From Nitrosopumilus oxyclinae (lineage in GTDB: Archaea; Thermoproteota; Nitrososphaeria; Nitrososphaerales; Nitrosopumilaceae), in assembly GCF_013407165.1 (NCBI RefSeq), contig NZ_CP026994.1, forward strand, positions 1 to 64,000: DNA of 64,000 nt, written 5' to 3'. Below the pieces are notes generated by a model, which saw only the letters and a program-made list of their open reading frames with translations, searched no databases and was not told the DNA's origin. Both the position numbers and the translations under genes were made by a program. This document shows, one piece after another, positions 34,617 to 43,931 of this stretch; position 1 is the stretch's first letter; the number at the start of each line of letters is the position of its first letter.

Positions 34617-35852
34617 TTATCTCTTTTCTTCTAATATTTGGGCAGCAATTTTTGCTGAATTTTCTGCCCCATTGGGAACAAAATTCTTTGAAAATTCCTT
34701 CAAACTATCCTGAAATTCTGCGTAATTTTCTTTAATTTTGGATATTCCTTTAGTTACTTGGTTTGTTTTAATGGCCAACACGCCTAGATTCTTTTCTTCA
34801 GCCCATCTGATGTTGTTTGTATGCTCATCATAAATTGGAATTCCAATTATTGGTTTTGATTTTCCTCCCATAATTTCACCCATTACCGTGTGAGAACCAT
34901 TTACAACTGCATACTTGCATAAATTTAGAATTGTATCTTTTTCTTGCTCTGAAAGAAAACCAATATCAATTTGTATCCAATCTATTTTTTTATCCAAAGC
35001 TTCTTTTACAGAATACTTTTTTCCATCTTTTCCTAACACTGTATCTATACTGGAATTATTTCTTGCATGTGAAATTATTCTTTTTTCTTTTTTCATTTCA
35101 TCTTGATGAAATACTTCTTCATATCTCTGACCAGTTCCATCATTAGTTGATTTATTTCCAGTTCTCATCCAATAACCAAATTCATTGTCTTGTACTAGTT
35201 TTTCAAGATTTGAGATATTTTCTTTTTTAATTTCTTTACTATTTGTAAAATGCCCTACATAGACAATTTTTTCTTCTAATCCTTTGATAAAATTTAGATT
35301 ATATTCACACATTGTATATGGTGGTGGTGAATCTGCTACTAGAATTTTTGATGCTTTAGCAATTTGCTTTGCAATAAAAATTAATGATGGATAAAGATAT
35401 GATCTTGAATTGTATAGTTTAGGTCTAAACTGATTTGTTACAAACAAACTAGGAATGTTTCTATTTTTTGCTAGAATGTTTGAACCCATATCACCATCGT
35501 TAATTACAAGATCAAATTTTTCTTTATTGTAGAGTTTTCTTTCTTCTCTCAAATAATTTGTAATTTGTCTAACTAGTGATGGATTTTTTGAAATTGGTAA
35601 TAATAAATTCATTAATGATTTTGAAACACTTGGACCAAACTTTCCATCAATTGGAGTTGGCATTAAAATTTCATGAATTTTTTCTTTTTGATCAGGAAAT
35701 TTTTTTAATAATTTTTCATAAACATGATCTTTACTAGAAAAATGAACTTCAAATTTTTCTTTGATATGTTCTCCTAGAACATCATTTAGTCTCATCATTC
35801 TAGAATAGTGACCACTTCCCCACGGATAGATGAATTCTCCTATTTTGAGCAT
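34617..35852 (-). CDS. Glycosyltransferase (GT1/MGT-like, GT-B fold)
   Basis: A 411-residue soluble enzyme. The N-terminal half begins with IGEFIYPWGSGHYSRMM (GHxxR acceptor-side loop) and has KFDLVINDGDMGSN. The C-terminal half has VNGSHTVMGEIMGGKSKPIIGIPI, the nucleotide-sugar loop of UGT/MurG-like GT-B enzymes (G-x-x-x-x-x-E-x-x...P), followed by DEHTNNIRWAEEKNLG. So the fold is GT-B, and the donor and acceptor are unknown. It may act in lipid or surface glycosylation, together with the other glycosylation genes here. Confidence 0.8.
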   Translation of the reverse strand: MLKIGEFIYPWGSGHYSRMMRLNDVLGEHIKEKFEVHFSSKDHVYEKLLKKFPDQKEKIHEILMPTPIDGKFGPSVSKSLMNLLLPISKNPSLVRQITNYLREERKLYNKEKFDLVINDGDMGSNILAKNRNIPSLFVTNQFRPKLYNSRSYLYPSLIFIAKQIAKASKILVADSPPPYTMCEYNLNFIKGLEEKIVYVGHFTNSKEIKKENISNLEKLVQDNEFGYWMRTGNKSTNDGTGQRYEEVFHQDEMKKEKRIISHARNNSSIDTVLGKDGKKYSVKEALDKKIDWIQIDIGFLSEQEKDTILNLCKYAVVNGSHTVMGEIMGGKSKPIIGIPIYDEHTNNIRWAEEKNLGVLAIKTNQVTKGISKIKENYAEFQDSLKEFSKNFVPNGAENSAKIAAQILEEKR

Positions 35853-35882
35853 GATATGAAACCAAATATGCTGTTTAAATTC

Positions 35883-36995
35883 TCAATGATTTTCTAGTGA
35901 ATCTAAAATATCATGAACATTGTTAGGACCTATCTGAATATTGATGACTTTTTTTGATTTTAGTGCAGATTCAACTTCTTTTTTTGAAAAAATAGGAATT
36001 TTATTTGTAGATAGTGTGACCATTTTTTCTAGTTTCTTAATATTTCTTTCAAGGCCTATCTCTTTAGCTTCATCAAACAAGTTAGAATCAACCCCAGCAA
36101 GTGGTAAAATTGGAATTTTCTTTTTTTCAAATACTAGTTTCAATGAATTATCAATAAAGTCTGTAGAATAAATTAATGGAGATAATGCCAATGATACACG
36201 GTTGTTTGAATATTGTAATAATATCTCTAATATTGAATTTACATAAATTAAATAATTTTTGATTCCATTTGGACTAATTTTAAGTTGTAAAAATTCAAGT
36301 TCAATTTTATCATGCACTAATCTTGGAATAATTTGATTAATTATTTTTACAAGATTCATCAATTCAGATTTTTGTCTATAACAAACTAGTATCTTTACAT
36401 CGTACCCTTGTTTGATTGTCTCAAAGCAAGAAACTGCTGAAATTTCATCATATACTGCACATATGGTTTTTTGATTTTGTGATTGATATGGTATTCCCCC
36501 TTTACCATTATCTGAAAATATACAGATGTATGCATTATTTTTTGTGAGATAGGTATACAATAACTTGTCATAATTTTCATCAGTTCCTGGATATGCTCCT
36601 AATTTTGCTTTCTTTTCAATAATGTTTGATGTTGCTGCAATTTCTACATCTTTAACAACAAATCCCTTTGAAATCCCTTCTACTTTAACAAGAAATTTTT
36701 CTCCCTTTAAGAGTAAATTACCACCAATAGATGTAATCTCAGAAATAATATTCTGAAAATCATTACTAATTTTTCTTGCTATAGCTATTTTTTCAATTCC
36801 AAAAAGTAAATTTATTGCAGATGATGCAAATACAGGATCATTTGCATCAACTAAAATTATGTCTCCATCACGTTTTACGGACTTGAATTCCTGATTTTTT
36901 ATTTTAAGAATTTTTTTTATATTTGTGATTAGTTGTGGAATTTTATTTTTTGAAAATATGGTTGGGAAAACTACAACGTATGATATTTCATCCAT
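35883..36995 (-). CDS. ThiI-like THUMP protein with degenerate PP-loop
   Basis: The layout follows ThiI (tRNA 4-thiouridine synthase): N-terminal ferredoxin-like part, THUMP domain (about 55-150, RKISNDFQNIIS..., LLLKGEKFLVKVEG) and an alpha/beta C-terminal domain with KAKLGAYPGTDENYDKLLYT. The ATP-binding SGGxDS motif is missing: that site reads ICAVYDEISAVSCFET. So it should bind tRNA but not activate it with ATP in the usual way. I start at ATG 36995 (MDEISYVVV): a TATA-like ttataa around 37019-37024 gives a leaderless start, and the longer frame from 37052 would leave only 27 bases before the divergent cysH. Confidence 0.7.
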   Translation of the reverse strand: MDEISYVVVFPTIFSKNKIPQLITNIKKILKIKNQEFKSVKRDGDIILVDANDPVFASSAINLLFGIEKIAIARKISNDFQNIISEITSIGGNLLLKGEKFLVKVEGISKGFVVKDVEIAATSNIIEKKAKLGAYPGTDENYDKLLYTYLTKNNAYICIFSDNGKGGIPYQSQNQKTICAVYDEISAVSCFETIKQGYDVKILVCYRQKSELMNLVKIINQIIPRLVHDKIELEFLQLKISPNGIKNYLIYVNSILEILLQYSNNRVSLALSPLIYSTDFIDNSLKLVFEKKKIPILPLAGVDSNLFDEAKEIGLERNIKKLEKMVTLSTNKIPIFSKKEVESALKSKKVINIQIGPNNVHDILDSLENH

Positions 36996-37050
36996 ATTTT
37001 CTATTTTGAATTCTACTTGTTTATAATTTAGGATAAAGATTCGGGTAATC

Positions 37051-37058
37051 AATATAAA
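37051..37058 (+). promoter_or_regulatory. TATA box of the cysH-sat unit
   Basis: The string aatataaa ends 22 bases before the cysH GTG at 37080, so transcription should begin close to the start codon. The match is visible; activity is inferred. Confidence 0.5.
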
Positions 37059-37079
37059 ACAAATAATCTAAGTGAAAAT

Positions 37080-37805
37080 GTGACAAAATTCACACAAGAA
37101 CAAGTAGATGACCTAAACTCCAAAATTAAAACTACACAAGAGGCTCTAGAATGGGTTTCAGAGAATCTTCATCCTAAAGTTGCAAAAGCATCTAGTTTTG
37201 GAGCTGAAGATGCAGTAGTTATGGATATTATGCTAAAAATTAATCCTAAATTTCGATTCTTTACACTTGATACAGGACGATTACCGCAAGAGACCTATGA
37301 CATTATAGATATTGTTTCAAAAAAATATAATATTACAGTTGAATCCCTATTTCCAGATACAAAGGAAGTTGAAGAAATGGTAAATGAAAAGGGCATGAAT
37401 CTTTTCTATGAAAGTGTAGAAAATAGAAAGTTATGTTGTGAAATTCGTAAAGTTCACCCCATGAACAAAATGTTAAGTACATTAGATGGTTGGATTACTG
37501 GATTAAGACGTGATCAAACAAAAAATAGAGAAAATATTACAATTTTTCAACTAGATCATGGACATGGAGGAATTTTAAAAATAAATCCAATAATAGATTG
37601 GACTTGGGATCAAATTCAAGAATATATTAAAAAAAATAATTTACCTTACAACAGCCTTCTAGATAAAAACTATCCTAGTATTGGTTGTGAACCATGCACT
37701 AGGCCTATCAAACCTGGTGAAGATTTAAGATCAGGACGATGGTGGTGGGAACAAGATGGAAATAAGGAATGTGGCCTTCATATAGAGCGTAAAAGGATGG
37801 ATTAG
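37080..37805 (+). CDS. cysH: Adenylylsulfate reductase, thioredoxin-dependent type (CysH)
   Basis: The enzyme reduces activated sulfate to sulfite. PP-loop-like [12 protein letters not shown] is at about 38-49. Cys pair LCC at 119-120 and CEPC at 203-206 form the four-Cys set that binds a [4Fe-4S] cluster in APS-specific reductases, and the catalytic Cys sits in ECGLH at 231. The presence of this set argues that APS, not PAPS, is the substrate. Start is GTG. The sat gene follows after a single base, so this is an operon. Confidence 0.93.
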   Translation: MTKFTQEQVDDLNSKIKTTQEALEWVSENLHPKVAKASSFGAEDAVVMDIMLKINPKFRFFTLDTGRLPQETYDIIDIVSKKYNITVESLFPDTKEVEEMVNEKGMNLFYESVENRKLCCEIRKVHPMNKMLSTLDGWITGLRRDQTKNRENITIFQLDHGHGGILKINPIIDWTWDQIQEYIKKNNLPYNSLLDKNYPSIGCEPCTRPIKPGEDLRSGRWWWEQDGNKECGLHIERKRMD

Positions 37806-37806
37806 T

Positions 37807-38949
37807 ATGTCGGAAACTCATTCAATAAAACCACATGGTGGAATACTAGTTAATAGAATTATTGAAACTGATCCTACGGGATTATTCTCAATTACAATTA
37901 GTGAAGATCTTGCAAATGATGTTGAAAATATTGCAGATGGAATTTTTAGTCCTTTAGAGGGATTTTTGGGAAAAGAAGATTTTGATAGTGTTGTTTCTCG
38001 TGGAAGATTAGCTAATGATTTAGCTTGGACTATTCCAATTGTACTTGATGTTGATGAAGAAACCGTAAATAAAATGAAAAAAGCAAAAGATATTCTATTA
38101 AAAAATCCAGATGGCATTGGAGTTGCAGTATTACATGTTGATGAGACATTTACTTTTGATAAAGAGAAAGCAGCTCAAGGAGTCTATGGAACTAGCGATT
38201 CATCACATCCAGGTGTTGCATATACAATGTCAATGAAAGATTGGTTAGTTAGTGGAAAAATTGACTATATTCAAAGACCAAATGATACAGAAATTAGAAA
38301 AAATAGATTAACCCCAACCCAAACACGTGAATCTTTTGTAAAAGCAGGATGGAAAACCATTTGTGCTTTTCAAACTAGAAATCCACCTCACGTAGCACAT
38401 GAAATGCTACAAAAAACATCAATTACTACACGTGATGGTGTATTTGTAAATCCAGTAATTGGTAAGAAAAAATCTGGTGATTTTGTAGATGAAGTTATCG
38501 TAAAATGCTATGAAACTATGATTAAATTATACTATCCTGAAAATCGATGCAAACTAGGAACATTACATACACAAATGAAGTATGCAGGTCCAAAAGAAGC
38601 AATACACCATGCAATTATGAGACAAAACTATGGTTGCACACATATCATAATTGGACGAGACCATGCAGGTGTTGGGAAATTTTATGATCCAATGGCAGCC
38701 CAAAAAATCTTTGATGACTATCCAGAGTTAGAAATTTCTCCAGTATTTTTCCCACCATTCTTCTATTGTAGAAAATGTCTTACGTATACTACTCCCAAGG
38801 CATGTCCACATGATAATGATGTTAAAGAGCAAATTAGTGGAACTGCACTAAGAGAAATGATTCAAAATGGTCAGGCACCATCAGAATTTATTTTAAGACC
38901 AGAAGTAGCACAAGTAATTTTGGATCATCCAAAACCTTTTGTTGATTAG
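37807..38949 (+). CDS. sat: ATP sulfurylase (sulfate adenylyltransferase)
   Basis: Sat makes APS from sulfate and ATP. The nucleotide-binding motif [12 protein letters not shown] (380-residue archaeal/bacterial form), [15 protein letters not shown] and the [10 protein letters not shown]...CPHD zinc knuckle are all present; the Cys/His zinc site is common in the single-domain Sat. A C-terminal [10 protein letters not shown] stretch closes the active site. With CysH directly upstream it forms a two-step assimilatory sulfate pathway; APS kinase 19 kb away gives the branch to PAPS. Confidence 0.95.
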   Translation: MSETHSIKPHGGILVNRIIETDPTGLFSITISEDLANDVENIADGIFSPLEGFLGKEDFDSVVSRGRLANDLAWTIPIVLDVDEETVNKMKKAKDILLKNPDGIGVAVLHVDETFTFDKEKAAQGVYGTSDSSHPGVAYTMSMKDWLVSGKIDYIQRPNDTEIRKNRLTPTQTRESFVKAGWKTICAFQTRNPPHVAHEMLQKTSITTRDGVFVNPVIGKKKSGDFVDEVIVKCYETMIKLYYPENRCKLGTLHTQMKYAGPKEAIHHAIMRQNYGCTHIIIGRDHAGVGKFYDPMAAQKIFDDYPELEISPVFFPPFFYCRKCLTYTTPKACPHDNDVKEQISGTALREMIQNGQAPSEFILRPEVAQVILDHPKPFVD

Positions 38950-38979
38950 ATTTTTATTCAATCAAATTTGTTCTAGCTT

Positions 38980-39648
38980 GTGAAGTATCTCTTTGCAGTA
39001 ATTTTACTTTCAGGAATTTTTGTAACATCAGCCTTTGCTCAAGAAGAAAAGAATCCATCATTAATTATTGATACTTTGGAAATTCCTTCAGATGAATTTA
39101 ACACAGTACTACGTGAAGCCCCAATTAGAGTCTTAGATAAGGTTCATGCAGTAAGTTGGCAAGTGACAATTGATAACAATCTATTTTATGCAAATCCAGA
39201 GGGAAATGCAGTTTTAAGACTATATGATCAAGAGACACATGATGAATTTATTGAAGTTGGAATGGGACCACAACCTGACAATAAATTTTGGGTTGCAGTG
39301 CAAACTCCAAAAGAAGGATACATTGTAGTTCATAGTGATTTGGATAGAGGATGGTATCCTCAAGCAAAATCTATCATATCTTACACTGACAGAGCAGGAC
39401 TAACTGTGAACAATGGTGCCAGAATCGTAGTTACAAATCTGGATATTGGTCAATTTGCTATTCACTCATATTCTGTTCATGGAATGGCAGGCTCTACTGA
39501 TCCACCAGCAGTAAGTTCTGGAAGCATGATTATAGAATTTTTGTCAGGTGATCCTGCAAAGAACATATTTGCATTATATCCATTTTACATGGCAGCCGGA
39601 GTTGGAATTATAGTTGCAGTTCTATTCATTACAAAAAAGCGAACATAA
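38980..39648 (+). CDS. Exported membrane-anchored protein of unknown function
   Basis: The protein has a signal peptide (KYLFAVILLSGIFVTSAFA, cleavage before QEE), an external domain of about 165 residues rich in beta strands and a C-terminal transmembrane helix (AAGVGIIVAVLFITKKR) with a basic tail. The start is GTG at 38980. It lies 30 bases after sat. No redox cysteines are present, so I see no link to sulfur chemistry; the domain family is not recognised. Confidence 0.65.
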   Translation: MKYLFAVILLSGIFVTSAFAQEEKNPSLIIDTLEIPSDEFNTVLREAPIRVLDKVHAVSWQVTIDNNLFYANPEGNAVLRLYDQETHDEFIEVGMGPQPDNKFWVAVQTPKEGYIVVHSDLDRGWYPQAKSIISYTDRAGLTVNNGARIVVTNLDIGQFAIHSYSVHGMAGSTDPPAVSSGSMIIEFLSGDPAKNIFALYPFYMAAGVGIIVAVLFITKKRT

Positions 39649-39650
39649 TT

Positions 39651-40043
39651 TTAAAAAATAGTTGAAATAATATTTTCAGATTTTGTATCTAAGACAATTT
39701 TATCATTATTTTGAATTGATGAAAATTTTTTCTCTGAAACAATAACAAGTGGAATATTTGCTAATGCACAACCAGTCGCAACTGTTAGATCAGCTTTTTT
39801 ACATATCATTGCAAGTGGTGCAGAATTGTTTGATTTTATTGAATAAATAGTATATGCTCCAACACTACTTCCTACACCTGATGGAAATAGAAGAATTGTA
39901 TTTGCAATTGATTTTTCAAATAAATCATGATTCTTGTCACTTATTATTCCTGTTTTTTTATCAACTGTTCCCAAAAAATTTATTGGATCTTCAGATTTTA
40001 ATACTATACCTTCAACATTTCCTTGAACAAGAACTTTATTCAT
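39651..40043 (-). CDS. Phosphomevalonate dehydratase small subunit (aconitase X swivel domain)
   Basis: The 130-residue protein matches the AcnX swivel domain (DUF126): GNVEGIVLKSEDPINFLG at the start, LLFPSGVGSSVGAYTIYS in the middle and a C-terminal LANIPLVIVSEKKF. It pairs with the catalytic subunit encoded just upstream on the same strand, overlapping it by four bases. Together they convert (R)-5-phosphomevalonate to trans-anhydromevalonate phosphate in the archaeal mevalonate pathway. Confidence 0.88.
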   Translation of the reverse strand: MNKVLVQGNVEGIVLKSEDPINFLGTVDKKTGIISDKNHDLFEKSIANTILLFPSGVGSSVGAYTIYSIKSNNSAPLAMICKKADLTVATGCALANIPLVIVSEKKFSSIQNNDKIVLDTKSENIISTIF

Positions 40044-41194
40044 TGTGTTTCATCTTCTATAATTTGTGCTAAGGATTTTAAATTAACATCCACTCCGTTA
40101 GAGTTTTTTAGATAAAATGCACCCTTGATACTGTTTGTAGTAACTGCATCTACATTATCTTTATTGATTAATGGTGTTAAACATGTACAACAATCTGAAA
40201 GAATTTCACATCCTGCACGTTCTAATTCATTTGTATAACCTAACTTTCTAGCTTGTTCTTTTACCATTCTAGGAGTAAATACCATACATCTCTTCTTGAA
40301 AGAACGCCCCTTTAGCTTTATAGTTAGATCTGAAATCTCATCTAATCCCAACTGTGGGCTTCCTAGTGTAACAATATCTCCTTTTTCAGTAGTATTAAGT
40401 TCATCATAAACATTTTTCATTTCTTTTTCATCAAAATCTATTTTTTCAATTCCTGATTTCTCTTCATCAAAGAGAAATTTTGCACATGTTCCAGATGTTC
40501 CCATTCCACCACACATTGCTTTACATTGACGCCTATCCATTTCTCCTAAACCTGAAATGTTTACAGATGTATCACCAACTTTTCCTGCAAAAAATCCCAA
40601 CATTCCATATGTTAATTCAGTTGGATTATTGATCTTCATTCTAATGGATAGGTTAGGAGAATCTTCCTTTCGTAGTGATGAATATGGACTTTTACCAGTA
40701 ATTGCACTTGCAAGTGCACTAAACGCACTTTCTTTGTTAGTTTTTAAATTATCATATGAATTTGCATGAATTGCAGCATTACTTTCTGCAAATGCAACTT
40801 GAGTATTTTCTTTTGGAATATCAAATATTTCATAAGGTATACATGAAAATGATGGTATAACACCAATTGTCTCATAAGAATTTTTTATTGAAAGTTGTTT
40901 TGATATAAAATTATCATCTACATTATAATTTGAAACATTATCAATGTCAAATCCCATGGGATTCAAAGTTGTTTTTACTTTGACTCTTGCATCTTTACTA
41001 ATTGTTGATAGAAACTCTTCACCTGCATCACCAATTGTATTGTAATTTACGCCAGAAAGATGAGCCCATTCTATTGGAATTAATCTATCAGCATCTGTTG
41101 CTTCGCCCGTTGCAACCAAAATTCTATATGCCATCTCCATGATCTCACCTTGTTCACCTTTTAATGCAGATTCTTCCTCTCTTGTTAACTCCAA
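40040..41194 (-). CDS. Phosphomevalonate dehydratase large subunit (aconitase X catalytic)
   Basis: This 384-residue AcnX catalytic subunit has the iron-sulfur and substrate motifs of the family: HLSGVNYNTIGDAG near residue 50, MCGGMGTSGTC (about 226-236) and CEILSDCCTCL near 330. The cysteines in the last two segments are the likely [4Fe-4S] ligands. The gene is translationally coupled to the swivel subunit. It supplies isoprenoid units for archaeal membrane lipids. Confidence 0.9.
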   Translation of the reverse strand: MELTREEESALKGEQGEIMEMAYRILVATGEATDADRLIPIEWAHLSGVNYNTIGDAGEEFLSTISKDARVKVKTTLNPMGFDIDNVSNYNVDDNFISKQLSIKNSYETIGVIPSFSCIPYEIFDIPKENTQVAFAESNAAIHANSYDNLKTNKESAFSALASAITGKSPYSSLRKEDSPNLSIRMKINNPTELTYGMLGFFAGKVGDTSVNISGLGEMDRRQCKAMCGGMGTSGTCAKFLFDEEKSGIEKIDFDEKEMKNVYDELNTTEKGDIVTLGSPQLGLDEISDLTIKLKGRSFKKRCMVFTPRMVKEQARKLGYTNELERAGCEILSDCCTCLTPLINKDNVDAVTTNSIKGAFYLKNSNGVDVNLKSLAQIIEDETQ

Positions 41195-41248
41195 TGGATT
41201 GAGTTATCTACTACAGATATAATACTTGTACGTACATTACCATTAATC

Positions 41249-41896
41249 ATGAAAAAAATTCTTCAAGGAATGACAGATACCATGAATTCTGTTAAACCAC
41301 CCAGAATGACTGCATTACGTGAACTTCATGAAGTAGAAACTGGTGGACCATTTAGTATATTGATTGGAACTATTCTTTCAGCTAGAACTAAAGATGAAAG
41401 TACAACAAAGGTTTGCAAAGTATTATTTTCTAAATACAAAAATGCCAAATCTTTAGGAAATGCCAAGGTAAAAGATATTGAAAAGATCATCAAATCAATT
41501 GGATTCTATCATGTAAAATCTAAGAGAATTATTGAAGTGGCAAAAATAATTGATACTCAGTACAAAGGAATTGTGCCTGATGACTTGGAGACTCTAGTAA
41601 AATTACCTGGTGTGGGAAGAAAAACTGCAAATTGTGTATTGGTATATGCTTTTGAGAAACCAGCAATTCCAGTAGATATTCATGTTCACAGAATTTCAAA
41701 TCGATTAGGTTTAGTAGATACAAAAATGCCTGAAGAAACAGAACAAGAACTAATGAAAAAAATTCCCAAAAAATACTGGATAGACATTAATGATACTTTT
41801 GTGATGTATGGGCAAAATATATGCAAACCAATATCTCCAATGTGTGATGTTTGTAAAATTAAAAAAAATTGCAAATACTATAATCTAAAAAATTAA
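41249..41896 (+). CDS. nth: Endonuclease III (Nth)
   Basis: This DNA glycosylase/AP lyase removes oxidised pyrimidines. The helix-hairpin-helix LVKLPGVGRKTANCVL contains the catalytic Lys (in GRKTA), and VDIHVHRISNR has the catalytic Asp. The C-terminal cluster C-x6-C-x2-C-x5-C (CKPISPMCDVCKIKKNC) binds [4Fe-4S]. The 215 residues fit. A 10-base palindrome (TGTACGTACA, 41227-41236) lies between it and the divergent AcnX gene. Confidence 0.95.
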   Translation: MKKILQGMTDTMNSVKPPRMTALRELHEVETGGPFSILIGTILSARTKDESTTKVCKVLFSKYKNAKSLGNAKVKDIEKIIKSIGFYHVKSKRIIEVAKIIDTQYKGIVPDDLETLVKLPGVGRKTANCVLVYAFEKPAIPVDIHVHRISNRLGLVDTKMPEETEQELMKKIPKKYWIDINDTFVMYGQNICKPISPMCDVCKIKKNCKYYNLKN

Positions 41897-41945
41897 TAAA
41901 AAATAAAAAGACTAGAATTGATTTTGTTTAAAAAATTAAATCATT

Positions 41946-42653
41946 CTATCCTACAGTGATTGTCCATTTTACAGACAAGCTATCTCCATCAGAAACTGTA
42001 ATTCCAGTATCTGAGTTTAGATCTTGTACTGCAAACATACTAGTTGATCCAAGCGTAGTACATTCACCCTCGGCATTATCTGCACCTTCTGGTCCATTAA
42101 AGATACCAGATTGCATAATTGCTCCTGTTGAATTACTAACGTCGAAGTCAAATGGATCACTTGATGTGTCTAAGACCACAATTGTTCCAGTACCAGTTAC
42201 TGCTGGTGTAAATGTTGGGGTGACTTGTTTTCTTGCCATCTCTCCACTATCACCTGTAACTGCACAGTCAGAATCTGCAACAGTTGATTCAAGTTCAGAC
42301 AATGTATTGACTGGTACTCCAGCTGCTGTATAGTTTCCAATAGCAATGTGTTGGAATTCATTCATTCCACCTACACATGAAACACCTGCAGTAGAATTCT
42401 CAAATACCATACGGGAAACACAATCTTTACCACCTATTGCAACAATATTGTCGCCTTGTAGGTAATGTTTGATTGCACCTGTGCTATCTAGAACTTGGTA
42501 TTCAACATGACCTAACATGTCAAATCCTGTAGTTTGTGTTTGTGGTTCTGCTGATACCATTAGTGTGGTAGCAGAATTGCCACTAAGACTTACTGCTCCC
42601 AGGCTTATTGCAAATATGCCTGCAAACAATGCGATCGTTTTTAGTCTATTCAT
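41946..42653 (-). CDS. Secreted thaumarchaeal hypothetical protein
   Basis: A signal peptide (KTIALFAGIFAISLGAVSLSG) precedes about 200 residues with many Gly, Ser, Thr and five cysteines (CVSRMVF, SCVGGM, DCAV, ECTTL). The N-terminal mature part (MLGHVEYQVLDSTGAIKHYL) and the IAIGNYTAAG strand recur in exported thaumarchaeal proteins in my recollection. Sequons and Thr-rich beta strands suggest a surface protein. Function unknown. Confidence 0.65.
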   Translation of the reverse strand: MNRLKTIALFAGIFAISLGAVSLSGNSATTLMVSAEPQTQTTGFDMLGHVEYQVLDSTGAIKHYLQGDNIVAIGGKDCVSRMVFENSTAGVSCVGGMNEFQHIAIGNYTAAGVPVNTLSELESTVADSDCAVTGDSGEMARKQVTPTFTPAVTGTGTIVVLDTSSDPFDFDVSNSTGAIMQSGIFNGPEGADNAEGECTTLGSTSMFAVQDLNSDTGITVSDGDSLSVKWTITVG

Positions 42654-42728
42654 TACAGAACTAATAATTTACTTTATTATTAGTTGCTTGGCAAAAATTA
42701 CTGATTAACTGATCCATTTTGGAATATT

Positions 42729-42944
42729 TTACGGTGATTTGAGACCGATGGATTCAGTTAATTCTACTGTAAGTGCCCTCCCTTTTTCCTCAGGCTCTTG
42801 TTCAATAGGTGCAATTTCATTTAAAATTATATTATTTTCAGTAGTTCCGTTGTCCTCTTCAGTATTTTCCATAGAAATTGATGAAGCAGTTACACCAATT
42901 CCAATTATTATCGCTATGAAAATTACAATAATAATTTTATTCAC
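42729..42944 (-). CDS. Small membrane-anchored acidic protein
   Basis: The 71-residue protein has one N-terminal membrane helix (KIIIVIFIAIIIGIGVTASS) followed by an acidic external tail (MENTEEDNGTTENNIILNE). It may be a signal-anchored peptide. No family recognised. Confidence 0.5.
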   Translation of the reverse strand: MNKIIIVIFIAIIIGIGVTASSISMENTEEDNGTTENNIILNEIAPIEQEPEEKGRALTVELTESIGLKSP

Positions 42945-43025
42945 AAATTTCTAACTTGATACAAGTCTATAAACATGACTGAATGAAAGTTGGTTTTTTA
43001 TATTTCATGTAAGGCTAGAAATCTA

Positions 43026-43808
43026 ATGGAATCGCTCGGGATATTGATAATTTTGATAATATCGGTGGCAATAGTTTTTTCATTTGATCAAGTCTATGCA
43101 ATTCCTGATCCTATTCTAATAACACAATCAAGTGGATTGCATAACGTTGTATTTGATGGTAAATGGACACATGAAACAGAATGGAAACAATCCAGTCATA
43201 ATTTATTGTCATATGATGATGACATGGTAATTCATTTACGAACAGCTCATCAGGAAAATTTTATTTATGTTTTTGTTGATCCTATTGGTGATTTAACATT
43301 AGATAAAAATTTGGATAAAGCAACAATATGTTTTGATGCAAAAAATAATAAAAGTCAAAATCCTGATAGTGATGATTATTGTTTTTCAGTTTCATTAAAT
43401 CAGGAACATGGAATTCTTACACAAGGAACTTCAAATGGAAATTATGAAATGATTAATGGACCAGAATTTATCGCAACTAGTAATATTTCTGATGAAAACG
43501 ATCGTTATACCAAAATTTTACATCCTAGCTTTGAATTTAGAATTCCAATTGAACTTTTAAATCGTTCAGATAACTACGGATTTTATCTTTCAGTTTATGA
43601 TGCTAGTTCAGATAAGTTTTATTCATGGCCTGAAAATGTAACGAGAGAAAGTTCTCAAATCCCATCTCCATCTGAATGGGGAGATATAGTATCACCTGAC
43701 AAATCACTTCCAGAAATGCATCTACCATTTCTCATATTCACAATTTTGATTTTTGCAATAATTTTAGTTCAATCAAAACAAAAAATTAGATTATTCAATT
43801 CTTTCTAG
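43026..43808 (+). CDS. Exported protein with CBM9/EBDH-like domain and C-terminal anchor
   Basis: The ATG at 43026 (MESLGILIILIISVAIVF) starts at the signal segment and is preferred over 42990, which adds twelve unneeded residues. The external part (WTHETEWKQSSHNLLSYDDD, then IYVFVDPIGD and a late EFRIPIELLN) follows the beta-sandwich pattern of family 9 carbohydrate-binding and ethylbenzene-dehydrogenase-gamma-like haem domains. No clear haem-ligand Met/Lys pair can be assigned. A terminal transmembrane helix (FLIFTILIFAIILVQ) anchors it. Identity of the ligand is unknown. Confidence 0.65.
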   Translation: MESLGILIILIISVAIVFSFDQVYAIPDPILITQSSGLHNVVFDGKWTHETEWKQSSHNLLSYDDDMVIHLRTAHQENFIYVFVDPIGDLTLDKNLDKATICFDAKNNKSQNPDSDDYCFSVSLNQEHGILTQGTSNGNYEMINGPEFIATSNISDENDRYTKILHPSFEFRIPIELLNRSDNYGFYLSVYDASSDKFYSWPENVTRESSQIPSPSEWGDIVSPDKSLPEMHLPFLIFTILIFAIILVQSKQKIRLFNSF

Positions 43809-43931
43809 TTTTGTTTAAGCATAATCAATATTCAAAAAAATTTGAGAGTACTAGTAAAGAAAAAGTTACTTAGGCATAAAATTAATTATAAATTAATATT
43901 CATTTGTTCTTGGGTAGGTATGAAGTAAGGC

